This document shows positions 33,243-43,184 of a stretch of 64,000 nucleotides of DNA, in pieces. The number at the start of each line of letters is the position of its first letter. Position 1 is the stretch's first letter. The stretch spans positions 186,001 to 250,000 of the forward strand of contig NZ_NFIV01000002.1 of NCBI RefSeq assembly GCF_002159555.1. The letters run 5' to 3'. The notes below the pieces were generated by a model that made no database searches, was not told the DNA's origin, and saw only the letters and a program-made list of their open reading frames with translations. The stretch is from Muribaculum sp. An289. GTDB taxonomy: Bacteria; Bacteroidota; Bacteroidia; Bacteroidales; UBA932. A program made the position numbers and the translations under genes.

Positions 33243-34694
33243 ATGTCAAATCTTAACAATCAGGTAGTTACTGCTACAAAATGGTCTACTGTAACTGAAA
33301 TAGCGGCCAAATTGGTTTCGCCGATATCTACGATGGTATTGGCGAGATTGCTTACACCCGATGCTTTCGGTGTGTTGGTAACGGCAACCATGGTCATTAG
33401 TTTTGCAGAGATTTTTACCGATGCAGGTTTCCAGAAGTATCTGATTCAGCATAAATTTAAAAGTACAGATGATTTATACAGATCCACGACTGTGGCATTC
33501 TGGTCCAATCTTACTTTGTCTTTGGTTATATGGTTCGGAATAATATTATTTGCAGAACCTATAGCCATTTTGGTCGGTAGTGAAGGACACGGAGATGTTA
33601 TTGCGGTTTCATGTTTTTGTATTCCATTAGCCGCATTTTCAAGTATTCAAATGGCTCTGTATAAGCGCAATCTGGACTTCAAAACGCTGTTTTTGGTGCG
33701 AATTATCGGAGTGTTGATTCCTTTAGTAGTTACAATCCCGCTTGCTTATTTTACGCGCAGTTATTGGTCTTTGATCATAGGAATGATAGCTTTGAATCTT
33801 TCAAACGCAATCATTTTGACAATAAAATCCCCATGGAAACCCAAGTGGTTCTATAGTTTCAAGCTGTTGAAAGAAATGTTTTCTTTCACCGTGTGGTCGA
33901 TGATTGAAGCTATAAGTATCTGGCTTACAGGCTATGTGGATATATTTATAGTTGGAACGATGCTTAACGAGCATTATTTGGGAATATATAGAACTTCGAT
34001 GTCTACGGTCGGTCAGATTATGGGGCTGATAACGGCTGCCACGACTCCGGTACTCTTTTCTTCTCTATCCAAATTACAGGACGATGATGCCGGTCTGAAA
34101 AAAATGTTCTTTTCATTTCAGAAATTGGTCGGAATTCTGGTTATCCCTTTAGGCGTGGGAATCTTTTTGTTTCAGGATTTGATAACCACTATATTGTTGG
34201 GAAATCAATGGCACGAAGCTGCACATTTTATCGGTTTGTGGGGATTGACAAGTGCCGTGACAATCGTTTTATCACATTATTGCAGTGAGCTTTATAGGGC
34301 GAAAGGGAAACCGAAATTGTCGGTACTTATGCAGGCTTGTCATTTATGTTTTTTAATCCCAGCAATTATGATTGCAGTGGATTATGGCTTTAATGTTTTA
34401 TGTGATGTACGTTCAATAATAAGACTTACGGCCATATTGATTAATGCAGTAATAATATATATAGTTTTAAGGATATCGTTTAGTTCAATGATAAAAAATA
34501 TCATGCCGTCAATTGTCGCTGCTATTGTTATGTCTGGATTTGTTTTGCTAATTCATGCAAATACGAATGACAGTATAATTTTACAAATTGTTTTTTGTGG
34601 AATATCCGCTGCTATATATTTTATCATATTATTATTGTTCCCGAAAGAAAGAGATATTGTTTTTAACCTAAAAAAATATTTAGTTAGGAAATAA
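33243..34694 (+). CDS. Wzx-type flippase (MOP superfamily)
   Basis: This 483-residue protein has 12-14 predicted helices and the polysaccharide-synthesis (PST) family opening ATKWSTVTEIAAKLVSPIST followed by LARLLTPDAFGVL. It should flip the undecaprenyl-linked repeat unit from the cytoplasmic to the periplasmic side. The charged residues typical of the family are visible between helices (DAGFQKYLIQHK). Substrate range cannot be inferred from sequence. Base composition is AT-rich like its neighbours. Confidence 0.92.
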   Translation: MSNLNNQVVTATKWSTVTEIAAKLVSPISTMVLARLLTPDAFGVLVTATMVISFAEIFTDAGFQKYLIQHKFKSTDDLYRSTTVAFWSNLTLSLVIWFGIILFAEPIAILVGSEGHGDVIAVSCFCIPLAAFSSIQMALYKRNLDFKTLFLVRIIGVLIPLVVTIPLAYFTRSYWSLIIGMIALNLSNAIILTIKSPWKPKWFYSFKLLKEMFSFTVWSMIEAISIWLTGYVDIFIVGTMLNEHYLGIYRTSMSTVGQIMGLITAATTPVLFSSLSKLQDDDAGLKKMFFSFQKLVGILVIPLGVGIFLFQDLITTILLGNQWHEAAHFIGLWGLTSAVTIVLSHYCSELYRAKGKPKLSVLMQACHLCFLIPAIMIAVDYGFNVLCDVRSIIRLTAILINAVIIYIVLRISFSSMIKNIMPSIVAAIVMSGFVLLIHANTNDSIILQIVFCGISAAIYFIILLLFPKERDIVFNLKKYLVRK

Positions 34695-34695
34695 T

Positions 34696-35604
34696 ATGAA
34701 ATCTCCATTATTTTATTTGAAAAATATTAATTATACTAGAAAACTTTTTTTAAATATTTTTAAAATGTGGTTTTCTGATGTGTTATATCTTAAGCTTTTG
34801 TATAATTTTAATTTTAATAAATCGCTTAATTTAAAAAATCCGCAAACTTTTTCAGAAAAAATACAATGGTTGAAACTTTACAATAGGAAGTCGGAATATA
34901 CCCAATTGGTTGATAAAGCTGAAGTCAAGCAATATGTAAAACAAGTCATTGGAGAAGAATATGTTATTCCAACTTATCATATATGGAATACGCTTGATGA
35001 AATAGATATAAAATTATTACCTGATAAATTTGTCTTGAAAACAACAGGCGGAGGTGGAAGTACCGGGGTAGTAATTTGTAATGACAAAAATCAATTTGAT
35101 TATAGCCTAGCAAAAAGAAAACTAAAAAAGTCATCCGAAAATAATATATATAATAATTTCAGAGAATGGCCATATAAAAATGTACGGCCTCGTTTTATTG
35201 CAGAACAATTGCTTGAAATGCCGGACGGTTCAGATTTAATGGATTATAAGTTTTTCTGCTTTAATGGAGAACCAAAATATTGTCAGGTAATATCTGGAAG
35301 AAATGATGTGATGTCGATAGATTTTTTCGACATGGAATGGGTACATCAGCCATTTCATGAGCCTCGAAATTTTCCATTTGCAGAAGTTTGTCCATCTAAG
35401 CCACTCAATTTTGATTTAATGAGGGATTTGTCTCGAAAGTTAGCTGATAATATCCCATTTGTCAGAATAGATTTTTATAATATAAGTGGAAAGATTTATT
35501 TTAGTGAAATAACTTTCTTTCCTACATCCGGTTTAGGCGGATTTTCTCCTGAAGAGTGGGATTTGAAATTTGGGCGAATGATTAATTTACCATCAAAATG
35601 CTGA
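34696..35604 (+). CDS. TupA-like ATP-grasp protein
   Basis: This 302-residue protein fits the TupA-like ATP-grasp family common in capsule loci, where members are thought to attach amino acids or other carboxylates to sugars, or to act as transferases. Visible parts are NPQTFSEKIQWLKLYN near residue 50, the glycine-rich FVLKTTGGGGSTGVV (about residues 112-126), FIAEQLLE, and MDYKFFCFNGEPKY. No signal peptide is present. It begins one base after wzx and overlaps the wzy start by seven bases. The acceptor is unknown. Confidence 0.8.
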   Translation: MKSPLFYLKNINYTRKLFLNIFKMWFSDVLYLKLLYNFNFNKSLNLKNPQTFSEKIQWLKLYNRKSEYTQLVDKAEVKQYVKQVIGEEYVIPTYHIWNTLDEIDIKLLPDKFVLKTTGGGGSTGVVICNDKNQFDYSLAKRKLKKSSENNIYNNFREWPYKNVRPRFIAEQLLEMPDGSDLMDYKFFCFNGEPKYCQVISGRNDVMSIDFFDMEWVHQPFHEPRNFPFAEVCPSKPLNFDLMRDLSRKLADNIPFVRIDFYNISGKIYFSEITFFPTSGLGGFSPEEWDLKFGRMINLPSKC

Positions 35605-36809
35605 AATTAATTAATTATTTTTTCTTAGCATATATTTTAGTTAAGCCAGGACTTGGTTTTTTGTTTTATTCTATAGATGGAGCCGGTAGAATCAGTATTT
35701 TACTTGGTATATTGATTTTGTTGTTAAATATAAATAACATCGAATTTAGAAAAGTCTTAAAATCTACTCCTGTGCTAATATGGGGATTATGGGGCATATA
35801 TACAGCAGTAAACTGGCTGTTTCATAGAGTAGAGAGCGTACAAGTCCCATGGATTTTTATTGGGAATCAGATTTTTTTGGTATGGATTGCCATGGTTGTT
35901 GTTACATATGAATGCAGGAGAAATTACCAGACTACATTAAAATTCATTTTATCGTGTTTTGTCATCTATGTGATTTTTGGATTGTTATTTCAAAGAGATA
36001 CCATTTATCCGTCGGGTAGAGGCGGTGCGGCCTTGGGAAATGTACTCCCTTTAACATCATTAAGTATGGTTGCTACGGCCGTCTTCATGTATGTGAAGAA
36101 ATGGCTCACGTTAAAAAATCTGGTAATAATTATTATATTGTCATTGGCTGCAATTTTATTTGTTGCAACGAGAAAGGCCTTGGGTGGATTATTAATTTTG
36201 TTATTCTTTTTATTAATAACAAAATATCCTTTGAATAACGTAAAAAATTTTTTAAGTTTGATATTTGGATTATTGGTTTTCTATGTCGGATTGTCTTTTA
36301 TGCTGGATAATACTATACTGGGCGAAAGGATGCATGGGATAGATGAATCGGCAAACCAATTTAATACTTCAAATTTGAGGATATTAAATTTTTTAGGTGA
36401 TAGGGCTTATTTTTATATTAAAGGTTGGGAAATATTCAAGGAGCATCCATTGACAGGAATAGGTATCAACAATTTTATGTATATCGATAAGTTAAAGTTG
36501 CCTTTTCATACGGAATATATGGCTCAGTTAGCAGAAAACGGGATAATAGGAACTATCTTATATGTGTTGTTTTATTTCAATATATTTAGGCAAATAATCA
36601 AAACACGGAAATATCATATAATTGGCAATGAATATTGGCCGTATCTGGGATGGATGTTCGCAGTGTTGTTTATTTCATTAACTGCATGGGTATATTCTTT
36701 TGTCCATTATTATATAGTGTTTGGGTTAGTTATAGGTGGTATACAAAAAAGTTTAATAGATTATGAGAAAAATAGTACATATAATCAGTGGAATCGGCGG
36801 CGGTGGTAG
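35598..36809 (+). CDS. Wzy-type O-antigen/capsule polymerase
   Basis: This 403-residue protein has about ten to twelve helices and the O-antigen ligase/polymerase signature after the large periplasmic loop (KGWEIFKEHPLTGIGINNF). It should join flipped repeat units in the periplasm. Position between transferases, low sequence conservation and AT-rich composition are typical of wzy. The last 47 bases overlap the next transferase gene in another frame. Confidence 0.85.
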   Translation: MLKLINYFFLAYILVKPGLGFLFYSIDGAGRISILLGILILLLNINNIEFRKVLKSTPVLIWGLWGIYTAVNWLFHRVESVQVPWIFIGNQIFLVWIAMVVVTYECRRNYQTTLKFILSCFVIYVIFGLLFQRDTIYPSGRGGAALGNVLPLTSLSMVATAVFMYVKKWLTLKNLVIIIILSLAAILFVATRKALGGLLILLFFLLITKYPLNNVKNFLSLIFGLLVFYVGLSFMLDNTILGERMHGIDESANQFNTSNLRILNFLGDRAYFYIKGWEIFKEHPLTGIGINNFMYIDKLKLPFHTEYMAQLAENGIIGTILYVLFYFNIFRQIIKTRKYHIIGNEYWPYLGWMFAVLFISLTAWVYSFVHYYIVFGLVIGGIQKSLIDYEKNSTYNQWNRRRW

Positions 36810-37860
36810 GGAGCGTCGAATGGGGCAATTGGTGTTAGGATTATTGACTGAAGATTTTGCAGAGCAACATATTATTTATTTTTCCGATTCAAACAATAAA
36901 TATCAAGAGATAGTCAATAGTGGCGCAAAATTGCATTTATTGAAATATACTAATCGTTTTGACTTAATAATTAGATTGTTAAAAACGTTAAAAGATATTT
37001 CCCCCTTTATAGTCCATGTATGGACGGAGATACCGATCATTCTTTTTACTGTTTCTTTAGGTAGATTTTTGTTGAATTATAAACTTATTATAGGGTTTCT
37101 TGCAGATGGGAATAGCATAAAGAGTAAATTGGCTTTATTTGTGGCGAAGTTCTCATACAGTTGTTCAAATGCAGTCGTGAGTAATTCCATAGCAGGCTTG
37201 AAAGCAAAAGAAGCCCCTGCGAAGAAGTCGCATGTCATTTACAATGGCTTTGATTTCCATCGTATAGGAGGAAAATCATTTGATAAGGATTCATTTGTGA
37301 AAGCATACAATATAGACAAACCATATTCAATATGCATGGTAGCCCGTTTCTCTCCGGCAAAAGATTGGGATATGTTTTTGAATTTGGCAAAACAAATGAC
37401 TAAAATACGTTCAGATATTTTATTTATAGCCATAGGCAGCGGTGAACAGTTAGAGTCTTATGAAAGTAAGAGCAGAGATGAAGGTATAGATAATATCAGA
37501 TTCTTGGGGGAAAGAAACGATGTGGAAAAGATAATAGAATTTTGTGACATCTCCGTGTTGTTTACAAATGATAATGTTCACGCCGAGGGAGTCTCAAATA
37601 CCATAATGGAAACAATGGCAGTAGGCAAGCCGATAATTGCGACCAAGGGTGGTGGAACGGCTGAAATCATAGAGAATGGAGTGAATGGATATATAGTTGC
37701 TCCTAAAGATATTGCTTCAGCAATTGACATAATAATTAATTTGTTGTCCGATGCGAATACTTATGAAAGGATATCAAGAAACGCAATTGATACTATAAAG
37801 ACTAAATTCTTATTAACAGACAAAACGAAAGAATATATTAACATGTATAATTCTTTATAA
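36763..37860 (+). CDS. GT4-family glycosyltransferase (first of three)
   Basis: This 365-residue GT-B fold enzyme starts with a glycine-rich HIISGIGGGGRERRMGQLV and has the C-terminal nucleotide-binding pattern VARFSPAKDWDMFLNLA, then IGSGEQLESYE, and the E-x7-E-like region AEGVSNTIMETMAVGKPIIA. It is cytoplasmic and should add one sugar to the growing lipid-linked unit. It overlaps wzy by 47 bases and ends two bases before the next transferase. Donor and linkage cannot be read. Confidence 0.88.
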   Translation: MRKIVHIISGIGGGGRERRMGQLVLGLLTEDFAEQHIIYFSDSNNKYQEIVNSGAKLHLLKYTNRFDLIIRLLKTLKDISPFIVHVWTEIPIILFTVSLGRFLLNYKLIIGFLADGNSIKSKLALFVAKFSYSCSNAVVSNSIAGLKAKEAPAKKSHVIYNGFDFHRIGGKSFDKDSFVKAYNIDKPYSICMVARFSPAKDWDMFLNLAKQMTKIRSDILFIAIGSGEQLESYESKSRDEGIDNIRFLGERNDVEKIIEFCDISVLFTNDNVHAEGVSNTIMETMAVGKPIIATKGGGTAEIIENGVNGYIVAPKDIASAIDIIINLLSDANTYERISRNAIDTIKTKFLLTDKTKEYINMYNSL

Positions 37861-37862
37861 GT

Positions 37863-38972
37863 ATGAAAATAATTCAAATAATCTATTCTCTTTCCTCCGG
37901 TGGTGCGGAAAGATTCGTAGTGGATCTTTCCAATGAATTAGCCAATATGGGACATGACGTTACAGTTTGCATGCTGTTAGAAGATAATAATACGAGATTG
38001 ACATTTAACAAGAAATTTATTAATAACAATGTGAAATTCCATGCGATGAATTTCGATAAAGGATTTTCTATTCATAAGTCTGATTTGTTACAGGCCTATA
38101 TTAAGAAAGAAAATCCTGATATAGTGCACTGTCATTTGAATGTAATTCCGTATGTTTTCCGATTGTGTCTATTTTACAGGCATATTAAGTTTTTCCATAC
38201 TTTACACAGTATCGCTGAATATACATTCGATTCGAAATTGCAATATTATTTTAATAAATTTTATTATAAATTAAATCTTATAAGGCCAATTTGTATATCA
38301 AAGTTGTGTCAGAAATCATACGAGGATCTATATAATCTTTTTAATGCACCTGTAATTAATAATGGACGGGCCATGCCTGTGGTTTCAAATAAATTTTTAG
38401 CTGTAAAAAAAGAAGTTGAATGTTTAAAAAAAAATACTACATCGCCTGTTTTTATTCATGTTGCCAGATTTTCACCTGAAAAAAATCAACAGATGTTAAT
38501 TGACTCTTTTAATGCTTTATTTGAAGAAGGGATTGATTTTGTATTGTTGGTCATAGGTAGTGGATATGATAGCGAAACAGGTAAACAATTGCAAAAACAA
38601 GCATGTAAGAATGTCTATTTCCTATGTGAAAAAGATAACGTATGTGATTATATGTTGTGTGCTGATGCCTTTTGTTTAACTTCAAATTATGAAGGATTAT
38701 CAATAACTCTTTTAGAGGCGTTGGCATGTGGTTTAACACCTATTTGTACATCTGTGGGTGGAATACCTGATGTTATAGAAGATGACATAACAGGGTACTT
38801 ATCCCCAAATCAAAATGTTGGGTTATATGTAAAGAATTTAAAAAGATTTATGACAAGACCATTAAATAAAGATTATTTGATTAATTATTATAAAGAAAAT
38901 TATAGTATGGATATATGTGCAAAAAAGTATGAGAAAGAATATATTAAAAGTACATGTTGCAAGAATAATTAA
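37863..38972 (+). CDS. GT4-family glycosyltransferase (second of three)
   Basis: This 369-residue GT4 enzyme carries IYSLSSGGAERFVVDLSNEL at the N-terminus and VARFSPEKNQQMLIDSF, IGSGYDSETGKQLQ and SNYEGLSITLLEALACGLTP in the C-terminal half, the usual donor-binding and catalytic glutamate segments. It lies tightly behind the previous transferase. Function is the addition of one sugar of the repeat unit, identity unknown. Confidence 0.9.
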   Translation: MKIIQIIYSLSSGGAERFVVDLSNELANMGHDVTVCMLLEDNNTRLTFNKKFINNNVKFHAMNFDKGFSIHKSDLLQAYIKKENPDIVHCHLNVIPYVFRLCLFYRHIKFFHTLHSIAEYTFDSKLQYYFNKFYYKLNLIRPICISKLCQKSYEDLYNLFNAPVINNGRAMPVVSNKFLAVKKEVECLKKNTTSPVFIHVARFSPEKNQQMLIDSFNALFEEGIDFVLLVIGSGYDSETGKQLQKQACKNVYFLCEKDNVCDYMLCADAFCLTSNYEGLSITLLEALACGLTPICTSVGGIPDVIEDDITGYLSPNQNVGLYVKNLKRFMTRPLNKDYLINYYKENYSMDICAKKYEKEYIKSTCCKNN

Positions 38973-39020
38973 TGTGATTATTTATGAATGTATCATAGGA
39001 AAATTAACTAAATTTTGGAT

Positions 39021-40046
39021 ATGAGTAAAATTATATTTATCGGCGGTATAGGGCATAAAAATGAGTTTGGTGGAGAACTTACAAAAAATAAAATGATAGT
39101 AAGTTATCTCAAGGATGAGGGATATAGATTAAAATTAGTTGATACTCATAATGCAAAGCAACGTCCATGGAATATATTATTATTACCATTATATTTTCTT
39201 CTGTATCCAAAGGCAGAACTCATTATATCGACTTCATTAGATAATGTTATTTCACTTTTAAAAATTTTAAAGGTATTAAAGACCAATAGAAATGTAGTTT
39301 ATTGGGGGATAGGCGGATCTTTTCCTAAAAGGATAAAAGAAGGTTTGATAGATAAAGAATTATTGTCGGTATTTAGCATAATAATTGTCGAGGGGCATTC
39401 TATGAAAGATACGCTTCTGGAATGCGGTTTTAAAAATGTTATTGTATGCCCAAATTTTAAGAAAATCTTTTATATTCCAACGCCGATAAAACCTCAGATT
39501 CCGAAATTTGTGTTTTTATCAAGAATTCAACCAGAAAAAGGTGTGCAATTTATATTAGATGTGGCTAAGAAATTGAATAAGGATGGTTTGGAAAACAAGT
39601 ATGTAATCGATTTTTATGGAGGAATTTCCTCTGATTTTTCTGCACAATTCGATGATGAGTTGAAACCTTTTAGCAATGTAAATTATAAAGGAACTTTAAA
39701 TCTGAACTCTAAAGAAGGATATGATCTTTTATCTTCGTATTCAGCAATGTTATTTCCTACTATTTGGTCCGGTGAAGGTTTCCCGGGAGTTATTATAGAT
39801 GCATATATTTCAGGTTTGCCGGTAATTGCGACCGATTGGAGTTTAAATAAAGAATTTATAATTGACGGTAAAACCGGCTTCATTCTTCCTGTAGATGATG
39901 TAGAAAATAATATGTATTTGGTTATGCTTTCAATAATAAATAAACAAGTAGATATTGGGGCCATGTCTGATGAATGCCAAGCACAAGTTAAAAAATATGA
40001 TGTGAACAATGCTATAAAATATTCAGGAATCCAATCTTATATATAA
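39021..40046 (+). CDS. GT4-family glycosyltransferase (third of three)
   Basis: This 341-residue GT-B enzyme has a short N-terminal motif (FIGGIGHKNEFGGELTKNK), FLSRIQPEKGVQFILDVAKK and PTIWSGEGFPGVIIDAYISG, with the catalytic glutamate region partly relaxed. The frame opens at a TTG at 39015, but the ATG at 39021 (MSKIIFIGG) is the better start. A 48-bp spacer separates it from the previous gene. The sugar donor is unknown. Confidence 0.87.
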   Translation: MSKIIFIGGIGHKNEFGGELTKNKMIVSYLKDEGYRLKLVDTHNAKQRPWNILLLPLYFLLYPKAELIISTSLDNVISLLKILKVLKTNRNVVYWGIGGSFPKRIKEGLIDKELLSVFSIIIVEGHSMKDTLLECGFKNVIVCPNFKKIFYIPTPIKPQIPKFVFLSRIQPEKGVQFILDVAKKLNKDGLENKYVIDFYGGISSDFSAQFDDELKPFSNVNYKGTLNLNSKEGYDLLSSYSAMLFPTIWSGEGFPGVIIDAYISGLPVIATDWSLNKEFIIDGKTGFILPVDDVENNMYLVMLSIINKQVDIGAMSDECQAQVKKYDVNNAIKYSGIQSYI

Positions 40047-40064
40047 CAATTAATTCTGTCTTTT

Positions 40065-41408
40065 ATGTCATATCTTTCGTACGCAAAAAAAATAGTCAAA
40101 CAGACAAAGTTCGGCAGTCAATTGATGTCTATTTTTCCAAAAAGGATTACATACGGTTCGCTTTATCCTCAAATCGTTCAATTGTATAAATGGAGAGAAT
40201 CTAATGAAAATACTAGGATAGAAGAGTTTATGAGAGCTCGGATGGTGTTGACATTAAATAATGCATTGAAGAACGTGCCATGGTATGCAAAAAATGTCAC
40301 AATAGATCCGTTGTCAATTAATATTAATAATGTATATGATAAACTCATGCAATTTCCATATACAGATAAAAAAACTGTAATGGATAATTGGCAGGATTTT
40401 CAAAACGTAAATATCCCGAAAGCAAAATTGAAGTTCGGTTCCACGGAGGGAACAACAGGACAAGGTGTGGTAATCTCAGGTACATTCAACGATACGATAG
40501 TTTCAAAGATTTTTTTTGAACAGGATTTGAAAACTATTAGGTATGATTTTCTTAAATCAAAAATCTTAAGAATTGGCTTAGATGCTTTGAAAAAAGAAGA
40601 TGAATATCCGATAGAAATACGAGGGAACAGGTGTTTCGTTTCACCTATTCATTTAAATGAGAAGTGGATGCCGGAAATTGTAAAAAAAACTTATGAATAC
40701 CACCCTGAAGTTATTCATTCATATCCATCCTTATTGTATCAATATGCTTCATATATTGTTGATAATAATATAGAGCCATTAAATGTAAAATGTCTTTTCC
40801 TGGCATCGGATACATTTTTATACCATCATTATCTAACATTTAAAAAAGCATTTCCGGATGCTATGATTTATTGTATTTACGGTATGTCCGAGAGAGTGTT
40901 GTTGGGCGTGGCAAAAATTGATGAGGAGCATCAATCGATAGGGTATCAGCTCAATCCTTTTTTTGGTTATGCGGAAAATTTTAGAAATGCAGATGGAAAT
41001 TATGAATTGGTAGGTACTGGTTATTGGATGGAGGCAATGCCGTTTATTCGGTATAAAACGAATGATTTTGGTAAAATCAATTCAACTGGATATATTGAAA
41101 AGTTGGAAGGTCGTGGTAATTCATACCTGACAACCAAAAAAGGTTATAAAATTGCCGGTATATCGGTTTTGTCTTTCGAGGATTATTATTGGGATTATAT
41201 TAAATCTATACAATTGATCCAAAAACAGCACGGCGATCTGATTCTAAGAGTTGTGCCTAAAGAAAATTATAATCCCGAAATAGGGTGTCGTATGATATCC
41301 GATATGGAGAAAACTTGGCCAGGGTTGTTCGATTATTCAATAGAAACAGCTGACACTCCGATAAAAGGTCGCTCTTTGAAAGCAAATAGTATTATTGTTG
41401 AAAGTTAG
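40065..41408 (+). CDS. CapK-like adenylate-forming protein of the capsule locus
   Basis: This 447-residue protein is of the CapK/PaaK-related group that occurs in capsule loci with unknown biochemistry. It has the P-loop-like GSTEGTTGQGVVISG (about 125-139), YCIYGMSERVLLG (equivalent to YASTEMG in the ligase at 1632), and FIRYKTNDFG. It lacks the cysteine/histidine-rich insert seen in the window's other family member. It may activate an acid that decorates the polymer; this is an inference. The IS remnant follows immediately downstream. Confidence 0.8.
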   Translation: MSYLSYAKKIVKQTKFGSQLMSIFPKRITYGSLYPQIVQLYKWRESNENTRIEEFMRARMVLTLNNALKNVPWYAKNVTIDPLSININNVYDKLMQFPYTDKKTVMDNWQDFQNVNIPKAKLKFGSTEGTTGQGVVISGTFNDTIVSKIFFEQDLKTIRYDFLKSKILRIGLDALKKEDEYPIEIRGNRCFVSPIHLNEKWMPEIVKKTYEYHPEVIHSYPSLLYQYASYIVDNNIEPLNVKCLFLASDTFLYHHYLTFKKAFPDAMIYCIYGMSERVLLGVAKIDEEHQSIGYQLNPFFGYAENFRNADGNYELVGTGYWMEAMPFIRYKTNDFGKINSTGYIEKLEGRGNSYLTTKKGYKIAGISVLSFEDYYWDYIKSIQLIQKQHGDLILRVVPKENYNPEIGCRMISDMEKTWPGLFDYSIETADTPIKGRSLKANSIIVES

Positions 41409-41421
41409 AACCATAGTTAAT

Positions 41422-42290
41422 TAGGGACTGTCGTAAAAAAGGTGAAAACTTTCCAACAAATTGATTGATTGATAATAAATTAGTAACTTAGTTGAAGATA
41501 AAAAAGATACCTCCAACTAACTGCCCTGGCAAAGCTGATTTTGGAGGTATCACAAAAATTAATCTGCATGGCTAAGGTACAAAATTTCTCTGGAATAACC
41601 CCCGATCTTCCGTTTACGGAGTATGATTTTTATGATCAGTACAGGCAGACATTCGAGAAGAGCGAACTGGGAAGGATCAGGCGGAAGCTTCCTTTGCATG
41701 AGATGGCGGAGAACTTAGGGCTGACAAGGAAGAGCATGAGAGTGAAGCGAGGACACAGGTCGTATTTTACGCCGGAGGGAAAGGTTGCGCTGATGTTCCT
41801 GAAAATGTACACGGGACTGAGCAGTCCGAAACTGATGGAACAGTTGAATGGGAATCTCCACTACCAGTTGTTCTGCGATGTGAGGATAAACCCGAGCATC
41901 CACTGACGAACTACAAGCTCCTTGACGATGTGTTTTCAGAACCTGCCGGCGGACTGAAGATCCAACAGCATCAGGAGATACTGGCGAGGGCCTGGAAGCC
42001 CTACATGAAGGAACTGGAGACGATGTACACGGATTCGACCTGCTACGAGAGCGAGATGCGATACCTGACTGATCCGAAGCTGCTGTGGGAAGGGATAGAG
42101 AAGGCCAACCTCGTGTACAAGAAGCGGCGCAAACGTACGAAGCCGATGATATAAAAAAGATGAGTTCAAACGGGAAAATACAGGGACAGTCTGCCGGGTG
42201 ACTCATAATGACGGAATTAAACGACAGTATATAATTGCGAATAAGCAAAAAAAAACACTTTATGGCTTCAAGTGTAGCGAAGAATATGAA
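41422..42290 (+). mobile_element. Decayed insertion sequence (IS1182-like)
   Basis: A fragment of an IS sits between the CapK-like gene and the third acetyltransferase. A likely left end is TTAGGGACTGTCG near 41422. Inside is an 11-bp stem (GATACCTCCAA 41506-41516 with TTGGAGGTATC 41541-41551) before the transposase start. I cannot place the right end with confidence. Confidence 0.6.
41568..42154 (+). pseudogene. IS1182-family transposase remnant, frameshifted and truncated
   Basis: The first part (41568-41906) has the family N-terminus: PDLPFTEYDFYDQYRQTF, LGRIRRKLPLHEMAENLGL and LMFLKMYTGLSSPKLMEQLN. It then shifts frame near 41890; the other frame continues PEHPLTNYKLLDDVFSE and YTDSTCYESEMRYLTDPKLL up to a stop at 42154. 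The catalytic C-terminal half is missing. It is not functional. It probably marks a past rearrangement in the variable part of the locus. Confidence 0.8.
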
Positions 42291-42321
42291 AGAAATACTA
42301 AAGAAATATATTTAAGGAAAA

Positions 42322-42816
42322 ATGAATGCCATTAAATTGTACCGTGTAATGCGGTCTTTATATTTACATAAAGTTCCGCTATTGCCTAAATTTATCCAGT
42401 TATTGATATTCATAATATATAATAGCAAAGTTACCGGTGATTCATCAATCGGTAAAGGAACGTATTTTGTGTGTAATGGGATTAGTACAGTGGTAATACC
42501 TGGAACAACAATCGGTGATAATTGTGTTTTAGGTTTAAGGTTTTCGACAGTTAGAAAGTTTCCATATAAGGAAGTACCCAAATTAGGAAATAATGTTTGG
42601 TGTGGTCCTAATGTTGTGATAGCAGGTCCTGTTATTATAGATGACGATGTAATAATTGCTGCAAATTCTTTTGTTGATAAAAGTGTCCCGAAAGGTGCTA
42701 TCGTGGCAGGTACTCCGGCTAAAATAATTGGTTGGAGGAAGGATTTGGATTATAAAATTGAAGAAAATCCTAAATATAAAGAAGGAATAATGCCATATCT
42801 TAAAGTATTAAAATAA
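42322..42816 (+). CDS. Hexapeptide-repeat acetyltransferase (third in the locus)
   Basis: This 164-residue left-handed beta-helix protein is similar to serine O-acetyltransferases used in capsule loci (GDSSIGKGTYFVCNGISTVV, TIGDNCVLGLRFSTV, LGNNVWCGPNVVIAG, VIIDDDVIIAANSFVDKSVP). It probably O- or N-acetylates a sugar. Unlike the two acetyltransferase genes upstream it contains no long homopolymer and its frame is intact. It lies directly after the IS remnant. Confidence 0.85.
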   Translation: MNAIKLYRVMRSLYLHKVPLLPKFIQLLIFIIYNSKVTGDSSIGKGTYFVCNGISTVVIPGTTIGDNCVLGLRFSTVRKFPYKEVPKLGNNVWCGPNVVIAGPVIIDDDVIIAANSFVDKSVPKGAIVAGTPAKIIGWRKDLDYKIEENPKYKEGIMPYLKVLK

Positions 42817-42823
42817 ATTTGAC

Positions 42824-43165
42824 ATGAATGAAGAATGTGTTATTGCGGAAAATATAAAGCAACTACGTGAAGTTAACGGCTTTTCACAGGATAATATTGC
42901 AGATTTTTTAGGAATAAATCATTCGATATATTCTGATTATGAGGTGGGAAAGCAGGAATTGCCGCTTGACTTAATGGAGAGATTAGCTGACTTGTATGGC
43001 TGTGAAGTGTGGTCGTTGTACGAAGATGATATTGATATGACAAAGGCTATGAGCACATCTCCATTTAAGATAAGTGATCTTTCACCTGAAGATATGTCGC
43101 AAATTGCTGATTTCAAACGAATCGTCAGGAATTACACGAAAATGGAAATACTGTTGGAAAACTAA
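42824..43165 (+). CDS. XRE-family helix-turn-helix protein
   Basis: This 113-residue protein has a classic HTH_3 domain in residues 6-62 (IAENIKQLREVNGFSQDNIADFLGINHSIYSDYE is the core region, shown here only by its first part: IAENIKQLREVNGFSQ). The C-terminal 45 residues are acidic and lack a known effector domain. It sits seven bases after an acetyltransferase gene inside the operon and no toxin-like partner is adjacent. It could act on the locus or on another replicon; the target is unknown. Confidence 0.85.
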   Translation: MNEECVIAENIKQLREVNGFSQDNIADFLGINHSIYSDYEVGKQELPLDLMERLADLYGCEVWSLYEDDIDMTKAMSTSPFKISDLSPEDMSQIADFKRIVRNYTKMEILLEN

Positions 43166-43184
43166 TCTTAAATCATTTTTCTCA

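Noticed and set aside
41715-42248. Minus-strand open frame of 177 codons over the IS remnant
   Set aside because: It is antisense to recognisable transposase sequence and has no independent support.
42824-43165. Toxin-antitoxin pair with the XRE protein as antitoxin
   Set aside because: No small toxin-like gene lies on either side; the neighbours are an acetyltransferase and a ~400-residue toroid protein.
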